In this document: one piece after another, positions 21,529 to 26,573 of the stretch
Numbering within the stretch: position 1 is the stretch's first letter
Layout of the letters: every line of letters begins with the position of its first letter
IMG/VR virus record: IMGVR_UViG_3300023116_000275
Location: 1-27,318 of that record
Length of the DNA: 27,318 nucleotides
Source of the DNA: a virus
Strand: one strand, 5' to 3'
Position numbers and translations under genes: made by a program
Notes under the pieces: generated by a model
What the model was told of the DNA's origin: nothing
Seen by the model: the letters and a program-made list of their open reading frames with translations, nothing else
The model's database searches: none

Positions 21529-21729
21529 TCAGAATGAGAGGTAGGGATGATCAGAGTCTAACTCCTGATTGGTGTCGGATGCGGTGAGAAGTGTTGTGAT
21601 GGGATAATACTCATCAGCATCTGGATCATACACCATAGGAGTGCAGTCTAGTTGCTCTGCTGTCATAGACTGTAACATGATCAAAAGATCTTTGTAAGTC
21701 TGACAACCGTAGGGTGCATTAGGTGTCAT
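21529..21729 (-). CDS. 66-residue unknown protein
   Basis: Preferred start is the ATG at 21729 (MTPNAPYGCQTYKDLLIMLQ), which overlaps the upstream stop as ATGA; the longer frame to 21768 would run into the upstream gene. It continues SMTAEQLDCTPMVYDPDADE, then YYPITTLLTASDTNQELDSD. The pattern 'T-Y-K-D-L-x-x-M-L-Q-x-M-T-x-E-Q-L-D-x-x-x-x-V-Y-D-P-x-x-x-E-Y-Y-P' is one I associate with small phage proteins whose genes accompany takeover cassettes. No function known. Confidence 0.72.
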   Translation of the reverse strand: MTPNAPYGCQTYKDLLIMLQSMTAEQLDCTPMVYDPDADEYYPITTLLTASDTNQELDSDHPYLSF

Positions 21730-21941
21730 TTGAGAATAATGCGATAATCTACAGATTTGACGCACCATCCTGATGCAGTGCTGATCTCATCCATGAGATC
21801 TTCTTCATCATCAGCATCCCAGAATTGACCGACATAAACATCACTAAGACGTTCTTCTGTCATGATCTGATCTGATTCTGACCAATCATCCTCACAATCG
21901 AGAGAACAATCGAATTGAATTGAAGTGATTTGATACTTCAT
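21726..21941 (-). CDS. 71-residue acidic unknown protein
   Basis: Preferred start is the ATG at 21941 (MKYQITSIQFDCSLDCEDDW), which overlaps the stop of the 44-residue gene (ATGA). The longer frame to 21980 would read through that gene. The acidic middle (DADDEEDLMDEISTASGW) is followed by CVKSVDYRIILK. The pattern 'MKYxITSIxFD ... WxADDxxDLxxEIxxxxGWCxKSxDYRxxLK' recalls a common cyanophage hypothetical protein. It is the second of four genes joined by stop/start contacts (22072 to 21345). Confidence 0.75.
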   Translation of the reverse strand: MKYQITSIQFDCSLDCEDDWSESDQIMTEERLSDVYVGQFWDADDEEDLMDEISTASGWCVKSVDYRIILK

Positions 21942-22072
21942 GATACTTGCGTGCGCGTCTCGTCGAGATTTTCTGAACAAAGAAATTCTAGCATGTAGTA
22001 ATCTACCGTGACTTCTTTCGCCGCGGCCAATTCCTCAAGAGCAGAGTCAAATGCAGCGTCAAGTTCGTTCAT
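21938..22072 (-). CDS. 44-residue acidic small protein
   Basis: Frame from the ATG at 22072: MNELDAAFDSALEELAAAKE, VTVDYYMLEFLCSENLDETR, TQVS. It has an acidic N-terminal helix and a hydrophobic middle. Its TGA overlaps the next ATG (ATGA). The last codons are formed by a copy of the CTCGTCGAG palindrome (ENLDE on this strand), so the repeat is partly coding here. It is small, but overlap coupling on its 3' side argues that it is translated. Confidence 0.6.
   Translation of the reverse strand: MNELDAAFDSALEELAAAKEVTVDYYMLEFLCSENLDETRTQVS
21957..21970. repeat. CTCGTCGAG-family palindrome inside a gene
   Basis: Copy GTCTCGTCGAGATT, preceded by GTGCGC exactly as in the copy at 23573. It falls in the 3' end of the 44-residue gene and just before the next start. 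Confidence 0.7.
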
Positions 22073-22103
22073 TGGAGTGGTGTGAACTGAAGTAATTATT
22101 GCA

Positions 22104-22125
22104 CCCCCCAGGTGGTTCTGGGGGG
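22104..22125. repeat. intergenic hairpin
   Basis: CCCCCCAG-GTGGTT-CTGGGGGG, 8-bp stem, between the stop at 22141 and the start at 22072; no T-run. It belongs to the serial hairpin family. Confidence 0.7.
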
Positions 22126-22140
22126 ATTGGTGGACAGTGC

Positions 22141-22662
22141 TCAGACCGTCACAAGAGATCCTTTGCCAACAGTCAGTGGTTCCTCTGTAAGGAAGTCATA
22201 CTCAGCGGTGTTAGTGTCACCCCATCCCAACTTCCAACACTGCCAACCATCACCAGGAGTGAACAGATAGCACCACTCTTCTCCACAATTACCACTGAGG
22301 AAGTCATCGAAGTCGCCAATCTTAGGGGGAGCATCCTCACCTCGCTCACTGTAATACAGGGGCGAAGGTGTTGCTTTCACTGGAGAATAGACCCAGTTGT
22401 CATCAGCATCACGCATGTAATCGACGGTCTTTGTACCATCAGCATGGTGAATTGTTTGCTTCAACGGTGCAGATTCCCACATGTGGGTAGAGTGAAGCGA
22501 GGACATATCGCCACCGTTGATGAGTTCTTCTACCTGTTCTTTATAAAGGTAGTTGTCAATTAGTTTGCGACCAGTATACTGAATGTAACCGTCATAATGA
22601 CAGTAAACACTGATGATCTGATCAGGACCGAGGGCAAGACCGATGCGAGAGCGAGTTCCCAT
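22141..22662 (-). CDS. MGTRSRIG-type phage protein
   Basis: 173 residues from the ATG at 22662 (MGTRSRIGLALGPDQIISVY). The longer frame to 22824 would overlap the upstream gene by about 90 bases. The start 'MGTRSRIG ... SVYCHxDGY ... GxxLxxxYxxxExVxxLIxxGDMSSL' marks a family found in many phages and some bacteria, with no activity assigned that I know. The later part carries DYMRDADDNWVYSP and EEWCYLFTPGDGWQCWKLGW, suggesting two beta-rich halves. It is the largest gene of its transcription unit. Confidence 0.8.
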   Translation of the reverse strand: MGTRSRIGLALGPDQIISVYCHYDGYIQYTGRKLIDNYLYKEQVEELINGGDMSSLHSTHMWESAPLKQTIHHADGTKTVDYMRDADDNWVYSPVKATPSPLYYSERGEDAPPKIGDFDDFLSGNCGEEWCYLFTPGDGWQCWKLGWGDTNTAEYDFLTEEPLTVGKGSLVTV

Positions 22663-22703
22663 GGGTTGTGAGTGGGGTGAACTGGAATCAGTGTAGCAGA
22701 TTT

Positions 22704-22722
22704 GGGGGTGGTGTCCACCCCC
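22704..22722. repeat. intergenic hairpin
   Basis: GGGGGTGG-TGT-CCACCCCC, 8-bp stem, between the stop at 22731 and the start at 22662, followed on the minus strand by TGCTACACTGATT. Confidence 0.7.
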
Positions 22723-22730
22723 TGAGAGAA

Positions 22731-22904
22731 TCAGTAGCGAGAATCCTCCAAGGTCTCCTTGAAGACCTGACTGACCTCCTCCCAGTGGTAGTCCTTCAGA
22801 GGACCGCACTGGTCTTCCATCCAATCATACACCATGCACCAGTCGGCGTCCATTTCTAGGACGAACTGAGGCAGGGACTGGAGAGCGGACTTAAAAGTGG
22901 TCAT
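22731..22904 (-). CDS. 57-residue acidic protein, paralogue of the gene at 25604
   Basis: Preferred start is the ATG at 22904 (MTTFKSALQSLPQFVLEMDA); the longer frame begins upstream of the likely promoter. The core DADWCMVYDWMEDQCGPLKD matches NADCDAAYDWVCDQCDLLSF of the gene at 25604-25870, including AD, YDW and DQC, and the FV eleven and ten residues earlier. The two appear to share one small helical domain; the conserved Cys could bind metal or form a disulfide. It heads the transcription unit that ends at the terminator at 20118. Confidence 0.7.
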   Translation of the reverse strand: MTTFKSALQSLPQFVLEMDADWCMVYDWMEDQCGPLKDYHWEEVSQVFKETLEDSRY

Positions 22905-22927
22905 GACCCGTTGGGTGAACTGCACAA

Positions 22928-22956
22928 ATATTACCAACCCCTCCAACCCCTGGCAA
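22928..22956 (-). promoter_or_regulatory. sigma70-type promoter of the 22.9-20.2 kb unit
   Basis: Minus strand: -35 TTGCCA (22951-22956), 17-bp spacer made of a repeated GGGGTTGGA element, -10 TAATAT (22928-22933). Leader to the ATG at 22904 is about 17 nt, as at the other sigma70-like promoters here. A second weaker set (TTGGTG / TATAAC) lies about 90 bases further upstream. Confidence 0.5.
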
Positions 22957-23112
22957 CCGCTTCCGAACCACCTCACAGACTGTCACAGGCACCTCTCACA
23001 GCGTTTTAAAAGTCGTTATAATCTATGGACAATCAGCACCAACGGCAGTGGGGTAACTGCCTGATCAATGCATCGTCACTCAACTTGCAATATTTTTTTA
23101 TAAAAAACATTA
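22957..23112. other. non-coding spacer
   Basis: No convincing gene. It contains a small inverted repeat (GGCAGT-GGGGTA-ACTGCC), a plus-strand TATAAT with no -35 and no extended element, and a 43-codon plus frame that runs through the terminator at 23113. Confidence 0.4.
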
Positions 23113-23162
23113 AGAAAAAACCCATTAATGTGTGCCATCCCACAAACACACACTAATGGGTT
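23113..23162 (-). terminator. intrinsic terminator with a 16-bp stem
   Basis: Minus strand: 16-base arms (23119-23134 and 23147-23162) with one mismatch, 12-base loop, followed by T6. It ends the single-gene transcript of 23200-23373. Confidence 0.9.
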
Positions 23163-23199
23163 ATTATAATATGTTAAGAAGTAGTTATGGTGTACCCAC

Positions 23200-23373
23200 T
23201 CACCAATTCGTAGCGTCTAGTTCTTCAACATATGCACTCACGGTCTCATCACCCTCCAGTTGGAACACGTCATCATAATTGATTTGATGAGCATCAAAAT
23301 CGTCACGAACTTCGAATTCTAAAGTAACACGAACTTTGCGCTTTTGTGCTGCGTGGTAAACTGAAGATGCCAT
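23200..23373 (-). CDS. 57-residue unknown protein under a strong promoter
   Basis: Frame from the ATG at 23373: MASSVYHAAQKRKVRVTLEF, EVRDDFDAHQINYDDVFQLE, GDETVSAYVEELDATNW. A short basic N-terminus precedes a beta strand and an acidic helical part (EELDATNW). It stands alone between a strong promoter (TTGACG-17-TATAAT) and its own terminator. This suggests high, independently controlled expression, as for an early takeover protein. The start context AGGTTCTCATGGCA recurs at 26562. The family is not recognised. Confidence 0.75.
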   Translation of the reverse strand: MASSVYHAAQKRKVRVTLEFEVRDDFDAHQINYDDVFQLEGDETVSAYVEELDATNW

Positions 23374-23397
23374 GAGAACCTTTGTGCGAACAGTGAT

Positions 23398-23426
23398 ATT
23401 ATACTATGAGATTTAATATCCGTCAA
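23398..23426 (-). promoter_or_regulatory. strong sigma70-type promoter
   Basis: Minus strand: -35 TTGACG (23421-23426), 17-bp spacer, perfect -10 TATAAT (23398-23403). The best sigma70 match in the window, about 25 bases before the ATG at 23373. Confidence 0.85.
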
Positions 23427-23474
23427 CGCATGAACGTGACAATCACGATGATATTTAGAATGTTATAATGATCT

Positions 23475-23586
23475 TATGATTGATATTATGATGATTCGCA
23501 CACATCTCGTCGAGATTTATATGATTGATATATGATTGATGACGCACATCTCGTCGAGATTGTCAAGTGCGCGTCTCGTCGAGATT
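23475..23586. repeat. array of CTCGTCGAG palindromes in 44-45 bp direct repeats
   Basis: Three copies of [AG]TCTCGTCGAGATT at 23504-23517, 23548-23561 and 23573-23586 (centres 44 and 25 bp apart). The first two sit in longer direct repeats that begin TATGATTGATAT and continue through ATGAT/GATGA, CGCACA and the palindrome. The array lies upstream of the strong promoter at 23398 and next to the DnaA-box region. Confidence 0.85.
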
Positions 23587-23620
23587 TGTGAGACCCCTCA
23601 TATATTTTTCTTCGCGGTTC

Positions 23621-23649
23621 TTGTATTTTTTTCGCGGTTGTGCTATAAT
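23621..23649 (+). promoter_or_regulatory. plus-strand extended -10 promoter aimed at the DnaA boxes
   Basis: -35-like TTGTAT (23621-23626), 17-bp spacer, extended -10 TGCTATAAT (23641-23649). TTCGCGGTT occurs twice, 20 bp apart (23611 and 23631). No plus-strand gene follows, so any transcript would run into the box array as a non-coding RNA or primer. Confidence 0.6.
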
Positions 23650-23701
23650 ACGCGGTCCAAGATCACAAGAATCTAGAAGATTTATAAGAGATTTTAGATC
23701 A

Positions 23702-23709
23702 TATTTATA
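23702..23709 (-). promoter_or_regulatory. exact T4-type late octamer
   Basis: Minus strand TATAAATA, exact match, with one-mismatch relatives at 23679-23686 (TATAAATC) and 23808-23815 (TATAAATG). No minus-strand gene begins within 300 bases downstream, so it may drive a non-coding late transcript or be part of an AT-rich unwinding element. Confidence 0.5.
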
Positions 23710-23712
23710 ACA

Positions 23713-23764
23713 TTATCCACAGTAATTCATACCTTTTCCACAGAATACGCAGAGTTTTCCACAG
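23713..23764 (+). other. three DnaA-box-like repeats with 21-bp period (origin-like element)
   Basis: TTATCCACAG at 23713-23722, TTTTCCACAG at 23734-23743 and TTTTCCACAG at 23755-23764, all in the same orientation and exactly 21 bp apart (two helical turns). TTATCCACA is the classic bacterial DnaA box, and TTTTCCACA is, as I recall, the cyanobacterial form. The flanks are very AT-rich with ATTTATAA three times (near 23680, 23703 and 23809). No gene covers the region. This is the signature of a DnaA-binding or iteron-type origin element, though protein binding is untested. Confidence 0.7.
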
Positions 23765-23876
23765 TATGTCAGCAAAAGAACAAACAACACATATACATTT
23801 ATTTTAACATTTATAAGTTAAAAAAGCATTAAAAACAGGTAATTTCAGGTTAAATCTGCATATTATCAAATAGAAT

Positions 23877-24071
23877 TTAAAATCCCTTATTCTTCTTACT
23901 CACTGGTTCAATCACTTCAATATGACTTAACCATTTTGACTCAGTAATAAACCAATGATTCTGAGTATCCTCCCAGTTATCAAAAACAACTTTTTTTCCA
24001 TTCTGATGAATTACCACATAATGATGGCGATCATACGGAAGATGACTTGTTTGCTCAAATACTTTAGTCAT
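23877..24071 (-). CDS. 64-residue cyanophage protein
   Basis: Starts MTKVFEQTSHLPYDRHHYVV, continues IHQNGKKVVFDNWEDTQNHW, then FITESKWLSHIEVIEPVSKK. The pattern 'LPYDRxHxVVIxxNGxxxxFDxWEDTQxxWF ... xxHIEVIxxxxKGF' is one I recall from many cyanophages without known function. It is the last gene of its transcript, 5 bases after the fucosyltransferase-like gene stop, and lies next to the DnaA-box region. There is no clear terminator between it and that region; the AT-rich flank may serve. Confidence 0.75.
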   Translation of the reverse strand: MTKVFEQTSHLPYDRHHYVVIHQNGKKVVFDNWEDTQNHWFITESKWLSHIEVIEPVSKKNKGF

Positions 24072-24076
24072 AACAA

Positions 24077-25087
24077 TTAAACAGTTACAATGTTTGCCGA
24101 TGCAGTGCCAATCTTCAATGCAGTCTCAGAGAATGCAGAGATTGCTGGTGCAGTAATTGGTTTTAAGATTAAAATCTCTCTACAGTATAATAACACAAAC
24201 CAATCAAGCATTTGGTATAGCATCTTATACTTCTTTGGTTTCTTTAGAATCTCATCACCATAATATCTTACAAAAATTTCTTTCACCTCGTCTATTATAT
24301 CACGGCGCGTAACTACTCGTCCAGGTAGAACACTCTTCCAATATTTGAGATAATATTTTTCTGGTAAATCAGTAGAGACATAAAACACTGTATCATGAGA
24401 GTATTTCTTCATCTCTTGAAGATACACATCATCTGGTATATACTTCCATGTATCAGATGTTGACTTCCATGGACAATACTTTATAAAATCTTCCTTTTGA
24501 CTTGGAGTTAAATGATTTAAATCATCCTCTGTCCATTTGATACCATAATATCTTCTAACATGTACTCCAACATACTTCTTAAATACATTCTCTAAATCAA
24601 CACGAAGACCATCATAATGTAATGTAATTAATGATAATGGATTCTTTCCATAAGGATAATAACCTGTTCCTATTGGCGCACTGTTGATGAACATTAAATC
24701 ACTTAACTCATATGATGCAAATTCACGATTTAATAACCGATTAAACATTCCATTATCAACATGCCTAAAATGACCAATTCCAGTGAGGAACTTCTCTTTA
24801 CTCATAAAATATGTTTTGGGGAATTTTAAAAAATATGTCTCTGGATATTGATCTAAACAATAAACAATCTTATAATTCCATCCAGTAAATCGACCAATTA
24901 AAAATCCATGATGCCAAAAGTGTAAACGACTTCCAAATCCTGTATCTTGTATATCATTCTGATTATGAGATTCTAAATTGCTAAATGGTGAATTTTGACA
25001 ATTATAAAATGAATAATTAGGAATCTTCCATGCTTCTGGCATACCAGAGAATTGATATAACTCCATTAAAAATCGAATCTGTTTCAT
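24077..25087 (-). CDS. fucosyltransferase-like glycosyltransferase (GT23/NodZ-type pattern)
   Basis: 336 residues. KYVGVHVRRYYG (171-182) carries the H-x-R-R motif that binds GDP-fucose in alpha-1,6-fucosyltransferases and related GT-B enzymes. VFYVSTD (234-240) matches the following strand with the conserved Asp, and DWFVLLYCREI (295-305) with SAFSETA (317-323) matches the C-terminal D-x-x-x-L and S-x-F-x-x-x-A motifs. The N-terminal half is AT-rich in codons and unrecognised. The product may modify virion or host surface glycans, but acceptor and sugar are inferred. A terminator lies upstream at 25127, so its own promoter should be in the roughly 40 bases between, where I see none convincing; readthrough is possible. 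Confidence 0.72.
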   Translation of the reverse strand: MKQIRFLMELYQFSGMPEAWKIPNYSFYNCQNSPFSNLESHNQNDIQDTGFGSRLHFWHHGFLIGRFTGWNYKIVYCLDQYPETYFLKFPKTYFMSKEKFLTGIGHFRHVDNGMFNRLLNREFASYELSDLMFINSAPIGTGYYPYGKNPLSLITLHYDGLRVDLENVFKKYVGVHVRRYYGIKWTEDDLNHLTPSQKEDFIKYCPWKSTSDTWKYIPDDVYLQEMKKYSHDTVFYVSTDLPEKYYLKYWKSVLPGRVVTRRDIIDEVKEIFVRYYGDEILKKPKKYKMLYQMLDWFVLLYCREILILKPITAPAISAFSETALKIGTASANIVTV

Positions 25088-25126
25088 TCAATCTATAACT
25101 TACCTACTTTTACATTATTTAAGCAC

Positions 25127-25157
25127 ATAAAAAAACTTCCCCATTGAAGAGGAAGTT
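25127..25157 (-). terminator. intrinsic terminator
   Basis: Minus strand: AACTTCC / GGAAGTT stem, 10-base loop, running into T7. It ends the cassette 26562-25161. Confidence 0.85.
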
Positions 25158-25160
25158 ATC

Positions 25161-25277
25161 TCATCTAGTTTGAATGAAAAGAACTGCTGCAATTACTAAA
25201 AATACAACTGCAATATCACCCAATAATCCTAGATGATGTAAAATCAAAAGAATCGCAAGAGTTATAACTAAGTTCAA
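25161..25277 (-). CDS. 38-residue two-segment membrane protein with TTG start
   Basis: Frame beginning at TTG (25277), which overlaps the upstream TGA as TTGA: (M)NLVITLAILLILHHLGLL, GDIAVVFLVIAAVLFIQTR. Almost wholly hydrophobic, it has two predicted membrane segments around a GLLGD turn and a C-terminal Arg. No ATG is available, but the coupling to the upstream stop and the match of the stop to the terminator just downstream argue for a real gene. Possible roles are a holin-like or membrane-stress peptide; nothing more specific can be seen. Confidence 0.55.
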   Translation of the reverse strand: MNLVITLAILLILHHLGLLGDIAVVFLVIAAVLFIQTR

Positions 25278-25420
25278 TTTGACATCACCTTCTCATATAA
25301 TGAATCAAATGCTTCTGCATCCATGTCATCAGGTGGATCACTCTCAAACATCCTCATTATCAGTTGCTCTAATACAACTAACTCATCCTCAGTAAAATGA
25401 AAGATATACTCATGCGCCAT
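25274..25420 (-). CDS. 48-residue acidic helical protein
   Basis: Preferred start is the ATG at 25420 (MAHEYIFHFTEDELVVLEQL), which overlaps the 3' end of the upstream gene by 11 bases; the longer frame to 25573 would lie inside that gene. It continues IMRMFESDPPDDMDAEAFDS and ends LYEKVMSN. It is a helical, acidic protein. Its stop overlaps the TTG start of the membrane peptide. Function unknown. Confidence 0.65.
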   Translation of the reverse strand: MAHEYIFHFTEDELVVLEQLIMRMFESDPPDDMDAEAFDSLYEKVMSN

Positions 25421-25607
25421 AGTCAAATCGCTCCTGCCATAATTCAGTAAGTTTTTCACGTACACTCTTGAGCGCACATACTTTGTCTGGATCTTCTTCA
25501 CGATAGTCGTAAAGTGCATAGTATGCATCCAACATTTGAACGACTGAAGAGATAAGAATTTCATGTTCTTCACATGTCATCTCAAGATTCATTTTATCTT
25601 CATTCAT
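25410..25607 (-). CDS. 65-residue acidic helical protein
   Basis: Preferred start is the ATG at 25607 (MNEDKMNLEMTCEEHEILIS), which overlaps the upstream stop as ATGA. It continues SVVQMLDAYYALYDYREEDP, then DKVCALKSVREKLTELWQER. The layout (helix, acidic loop, helix 'V-x-x-L-x-E-L') resembles the 48-residue gene downstream (ED-E-L-x-x-L), so the two may be diverged relatives. No function is recognised. Confidence 0.68.
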   Translation of the reverse strand: MNEDKMNLEMTCEEHEILISSVVQMLDAYYALYDYREEDPDKVCALKSVREKLTELWQERFDYGA

Positions 25608-25870
25608 GCTGCTACCTCCACAACATATGCACTCTCCCATACATTATAAAACATATCCCATGCCCATTCATCAGCAACAAAACTCAATAGATCACATTGA
25701 TCACATACCCAATCATAAGCAGCATCACAATCTGCATTGGTGTCTGCTACAAACTCATACAGTTGTGCAATCGTACTGCGGAACTTTGGATCCTCTACAT
25801 TGCTGATGAAGAACTTACCTTCATCCATCATGATGTGCTTACCAGTGATGCTGAATGATTTGGTGTACAT
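25604..25870 (-). CDS. 88-residue acidic protein, paralogue of the gene at 22731
   Basis: Starts MYTKSFSITGKHIMMDEGKF at 25870. An N-terminal beta part (about 30 residues) precedes the domain NADCDAAYDWVCDQCDLLSF, which aligns with DADWCMVYDWMEDQCGPLKD of the 57-residue gene at 22731. Here the shared domain is followed by an aromatic helix (EWAWDMFYNVWESAYV). It is the first of four genes joined by overlaps (25870 to 25161). The conserved Cys residues of YDWxxDQC invite a metal-binding guess, unproven. Confidence 0.7.
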   Translation of the reverse strand: MYTKSFSITGKHIMMDEGKFFISNVEDPKFRSTIAQLYEFVADTNADCDAAYDWVCDQCDLLSFVADEWAWDMFYNVWESAYVVEVAA

Positions 25871-25912
25871 GGTGTTTTTTGAAGAAGAGAACGTGTGTCC
25901 TGTACAAATGAA

Positions 25913-26134
25913 TTATAGAGTATCGAACAATGCTCGCAACTGCTCTTGTGCCACCTTGCTCGGTGGCATACGGTCGAACTTGCTCAACTGATACCCCTCC
26001 TTCAATGCTTGCAAAATAATGTTGTCATATGAATGAGAATGAAGAGGAATGTGACGATGATTCAAATAATCCTCACAATCCTCTGCAAGTTCCTCCTTTA
26101 ACTCATGTGACAGCAAATTTAAATTAATGTTCAT
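25913..26134 (-). CDS. 73-residue unknown protein
   Basis: Preferred start is the ATG at 26134 (MNINLNLLSHELKEELAEDC), overlapping the upstream stop as ATGA; an earlier TTG at 26152 is unlikely. It continues EDYLNHRHIPLHSHSYDNII, then LQALKEGYQLSKFDRMPPSK. It is mostly helical, His- and Glu-rich. No family is recognised. The 42 bases to the next start hold no clear promoter. Confidence 0.68.
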   Translation of the reverse strand: MNINLNLLSHELKEELAEDCEDYLNHRHIPLHSHSYDNIILQALKEGYQLSKFDRMPPSKVAQEQLRALFDTL

Positions 26135-26409
26135 AGTGACAATGATGCCCAACGATCAATGTTACTATTATAATACACATTGATGACATCTGTCACACAT
26201 TGGTTACATTCTGAATCACTAAATCCCCATTCACGATGATTCTCATACAAATAATTGTATGCATACTTCTGTGCAATGATGGGATTGTCGTGGCGATTCA
26301 AAATACACAACAAACGTGTATTCACACGATCAATCACTTTGTCAGGAGTGTCAGTGTAACACTCCCACTCACTGCGCTTGATGACCAGTTGCTTCTCAGA
26401 TACAATCAT
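26131..26409 (-). CDS. 92-residue unknown protein
   Basis: Starts MIVSEKQLVIKRSEWECYTD at 26409. It continues TPDKVIDRVNTRLLCILNRH, DNPIIAQKYAYNYLYENHRE and SECNQCVTDVINVYYNSNID. A short beta N-terminus is followed by helices. Cys in SECNQC could pair or bind metal with other Cys, but the set is incomplete. It lies 3 bases below the 49-residue gene. I do not recognise the family. Confidence 0.7.
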   Translation of the reverse strand: MIVSEKQLVIKRSEWECYTDTPDKVIDRVNTRLLCILNRHDNPIIAQKYAYNYLYENHREWGFSDSECNQCVTDVINVYYNSNIDRWASLSL

Positions 26410-26412
26410 GAC

Positions 26413-26562
26413 TCAAAACTCCCGAACAATCGAAGGCAGTTCTTCAGTGGGGAACTCACTGTCAATGTCCAGATCATTCCAATCCATAAAGTTTTCTTCC
26501 ATCAACTGCTGAAGTTTCCATTCGTTGTAACTGTCAGCACCATCAAACAAAAGAGTTGCCAT
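26413..26562 (-). CDS. 49-residue acidic protein, first gene of its cassette
   Basis: Preferred start is the ATG at 26562 (MATLLFDGADSYNEWKLQQL), because the longer frame to 26598 runs through the terminator stem. It ends MEENFMDWNDLDIDSEFPTE, ELPSIVREF. It is strongly acidic. The leader GAGGTTCTC-ATGGCA nearly repeats that of the gene at 23373. It begins directly after a terminator, so expression depends on readthrough or a weak promoter overlapping the terminator. Confidence 0.65.
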   Translation of the reverse strand: MATLLFDGADSYNEWKLQQLMEENFMDWNDLDIDSEFPTEELPSIVREF

Positions 26563-26573
26563 GAGAACCTCAA

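Noticed and set aside
22099-22563. 154-codon plus-strand frame
   Set aside because: Antisense to the MGTRSRIG-type gene, starts inside an intergenic hairpin and shows no recognisable domain.
23027-23158. 43-codon plus-strand frame just after a TATAAT
   Set aside because: It runs into the stem of the terminator at 23113-23162, would be leaderless and has no -35.
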